DNA of 21,598 nucleotides from positions 1-21,598 of the IMG/VR virus record IMGVR_UViG_3300036770_002729. One strand, given 5' to 3'. Position numbers and translations under genes: made by a program. Positions 19,676-21,598 of the stretch are shown here, in pieces (position 1 is the first letter of the stretch; every line of letters begins with the position of its first letter). This stretch comes from a virus. The notes under the pieces are model-generated. The model searched no databases, was not told where the DNA came from, and saw nothing but the letters and a program-made list of their open reading frames with translations.

Positions 19676-21598
19676 TCACAATCCTTTTACCATTTCTGGG
19701 GTAACTTTAATGACATTAGCTGCTTTAATGTTCTTTGCGCCAGAGCTTATGTTTTTTGCTAACGTCTTTTTTTCTGACTTTTGCGGAACATCAAAAGGTA
19801 TATAAAGATTCTTTATTTGTTCTTGTTCTTGCAAATTAGCCATTTCTTTAAATTTTTGGTCAAAGATAGAATCTATTTCGTTATTAAGTTCTGGGTCAGT
19901 GCCATAAGATTTTGATAAAAAGTCTTGTAGTTTTGCGCCAATTACTGAACGAGGGTCGACTGTTTCTCCAAATTTTTGCAAAGCAATTTTAACTTTTGGT
20001 GAGCCTGATGCCTGCATTTCGCCTAATGCACCAAGTATTTTAAATTTTTGCCCAACACCTAAGTTTATTAGCCGCTCTCTTGCTTTAGGGTCAAGTTTGT
20101 AATTATTTATATCTTCAACTAATCTAGCGGTACCCTTCGATATATCTCCTGAGTATGGTTCAGTGCCTTTTATGATATTTGGGTATGCATAAGTAAAACC
20201 TACCCTTGCTCTTGCTGTTCTTTGTTCTTCAGTTGTTTGCGGCCTGTAATACCCTAGTTTTTCACCTGTTTTTGGGTCAGTTTTGAAGTATTCATTTTTA
20301 CCTAAATTTATTGTTGTTGTTGCGCCGCGTTTTTTTGCGTCAATGAGGTCTTGGAAATCTTGTGCTCTTCCATAATCTCCCGCTGCTTGATATTCATCGC
20401 GTTTATTCAATAGCTGTTCAAGCTCTAACTGGCCTTCTTTAACTGCTTTATCTAATGCTTTTTTGGTAAACTCTTCGCCTTCTTTATTATTTGTTTCCCT
20501 GTAATGTCTTAAGTCTTCTAATAATTTACCAGTTGGGCTTTGTGCTTTAAAGTCAGGTGCGGCACCTTGAGCACCACCCAATGATTGTATGGTTGTTTTA
20601 GTTGCGCCACTTGGTAAAGTCATAGTGGTAATTTGTCGGTTACGTGGGAAATCATTGTAAGTTTTAATACCTGTTCCCGGTGACATTTCTTCTAGTATTT
20701 TTCTATGCAATGGGCTTTTTATGTAAAGCTCATCTGCCTCAGCATAGCCAGGTTTTACATTGTCAGTGTTAAATCCCGCTTGTTGTAATTGTTGCGCATA
20801 AGATACTGGTTGTTCTTGTGCTTGTTGAGGAGCAGGCATTCTTGCCGGCATGCCTTCAGTAAGTTCCATTTCCATAGGTCTTTGTAAATATTCAGGCGCT
20901 GCCATTGCCTGTTCTTCAGGTCTTAATTCCATGGCCATCGGACGTTGCCCAGTTAACTGCATTTCCATAGGGCGCTGACTATAACTAGGTTCAAATAAAT
21001 TTTGTTGTGCTGGCGTATAACCTTGTGGTAACTCAGGAGCTAGCAACATAGACTCTACAGGCATACCAAGTTCCATAGAGCGCTGTGAATATTGAGGCTC
21101 AAATAAGTTTGGCTGTAATGGTGTATAACCCTGAGGTTGTTCAGGAGCCAGCATTAGAGAGTCCGCGTATGATTGCGCTGCTTGTTGCTCAGGTGCAATA
21201 CTGGACAAGTATTCTGGCATGTTTTTGCCTGTTAACATGGCCGCAAACTCTGGCACATAAGGCTCTCTTAATGCGCCTTGCTGTGGTGCTTGTTGTTGTA
21301 CTTGTTGCACTGCTGCATTATGCGCTTGGTCATGGGTTGCCCCCATATTCTTAAAAGCATTGTACGCATCTTTGTACAAGCTTAATTTCATTCTGGCTTG
21401 TTCGTTAGCCATGCGTTGATGTTCTTGCGATAAACCAGCACTTGCAAGCTCTGATTCACGCATACGCCCATAATATTGATTAATCAGGCCTTGATGCTGT
21501 AAGTTAGCCAGCGCTTGGTCATATGATGTTTTTGCCATAGGTTCAGCATATTTAGCTTTAGCACGGTTAATTGTGTTAGCTAGCTGATTAGATACAAG
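19676..21598 (-). CDS. Putative internal virion protein (5' end outside window)
   Basis: The frame is open to the right edge. The ATG at 21538 lacks a ribosome site, and the 20 codons before it (ANTINRAKAKYAEP and more) continue the helical character, so the real start is probably beyond the window. The visible part has a Gln/Ala-rich helical N-terminal region, a Pro/Gln/Met-rich repeat region (about residues 115-245 counted from 21538) and a charged helical C-terminal half with LLNKRDEYQAAGDYGRAQDF. It is 7 bases upstream of the glycine-zipper protein gene. Gln-rich helical virion proteins of this kind are often ejected with the DNA. No lytic transglycosylase or other enzyme motif was seen. 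Confidence 0.65.
   Translation of the reverse strand, partial: LVSNQLANTINRAKAKYAEPMAKTSYDQALANLQHQGLINQYYGRMRESELASAGLSQEHQRMANEQARMKLSLYKDAYNAFKNMGATHDQAHNAAVQQVQQQAPQQGALREPYVPEFAAMLTGKNMPEYLSSIAPEQQAAQSYADSLMLAPEQPQGYTPLQPNLFEPQYSQRSMELGMPVESMLLAPELPQGYTPAQQNLFEPSYSQRPMEMQLTGQRPMAMELRPEEQAMAAPEYLQRPMEMELTEGMPARMPAPQQAQEQPVSYAQQLQQAGFNTDNVKPGYAEADELYIKSPLHRKILEEMSPGTGIKTYNDFPRNRQITTMTLPSGATKTTIQSLGGAQGAAPDFKAQSPTGKLLEDLRHYRETNNKEGEEFTKKALDKAVKEGQLELEQLLNKRDEYQAAGDYGRAQDFQDLIDAKKRGATTTINLGKNEYFKTDPKTGEKLGYYRPQTTEEQRTARARVGFTYAYPNIIKGTEPYSGDISKGTARLVEDINNYKLDPKARERLINLGVGQKFKILGALGEMQASGSPKVKIALQKFGETVDPRSVIGAKLQDFLSKSYGTDPELNNEIDSIFDQKFKEMANLQEQEQIKNLYIPFDVPQKSEKKTLAKNISSGAKNIKAANVIKVTPEMVKGL
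20960..21160 (-). repeat. Two 31-residue direct repeats in the virion protein
   Basis: The segments encoded at 21068-21160 and 20960-21052 match at most positions. The shared pattern is SxxLAPExPQGYTPxQxN, then LFEPxYSQRxMEx, with a period of 36 residues. Shorter echoes of QRPMxMEL follow at about residues 189-225, counting from the ATG at 21538. The region is Pro/Gln/Met-rich and probably disordered. Confidence 0.75.

Overview
The window looks like part of an AT-rich tailed-phage (or prophage) genome. It carries a recombination/replication block, two small leftward blocks for cell lysis and virion accessory proteins, and a long leftward late operon of tail-fibre and putative ejection proteins. 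Shine-Dalgarno sites of AGGAG type precede most genes, many stops and starts overlap, and the SSB ends in a bacterial-type acidic tail. A Gram-negative, probably proteobacterial, host is an inference from the gene families; the sequence does not name it. There is no integrase, CI-type repressor, terminase, portal, capsid, tRNA or CRISPR array here. The fibre plus internal-protein layout suits a short-tailed phage, but that is not proven.

Layout. 1-1559 (+): end of an unknown gene, a near-consensus promoter, then five small early genes of unknown role, one an excisionase-like DNA-binding protein. 1560-4949 (-): an early operon read leftward: Cro-like repressor, winged-helix protein, zinc-ribbon protein, a 188-base structured spacer, a second winged-helix protein, a replication initiator and a DnaB-type helicase. 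Three 24-bp hairpin-forming repeats inside the initiator gene are a good origin candidate. 5044-7250 (+): YqaJ-type exonuclease, Bet/RecT annealing protein and SSB, a complete single-strand-annealing recombination set. 7295-8692 (-): a lysis block of DUF1353 membrane protein, GH108 endolysin and VRR-NUC nuclease. 8738-21598 (-): late genes, from a putative ejection protein running off the right edge, through a second internal-type protein and a series of fibre proteins, to small accessory proteins, closed by a strong terminator at about 8709-8730.

How it works together. Cro and the recombination genes diverge from a 94-base control region with a 17-bp palindrome, resembling a lambdoid switch from which the CI gene is missing. 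Initiator, helicase and SSB would start and support replication; exonuclease plus Bet would recombine replicating DNA. The late operon builds the host-contact apparatus, in which several proteins share a 58-59-residue adaptor module and differ in their C-terminal parts.

No gene-free stretch exceeds 300 bases; the longest, 3961-4148, holds several inverted repeats. The most unusual items are that spacer, the intragenic origin candidate, the switch without CI, and the family of fibre proteins with a shared module and exchanged ends.
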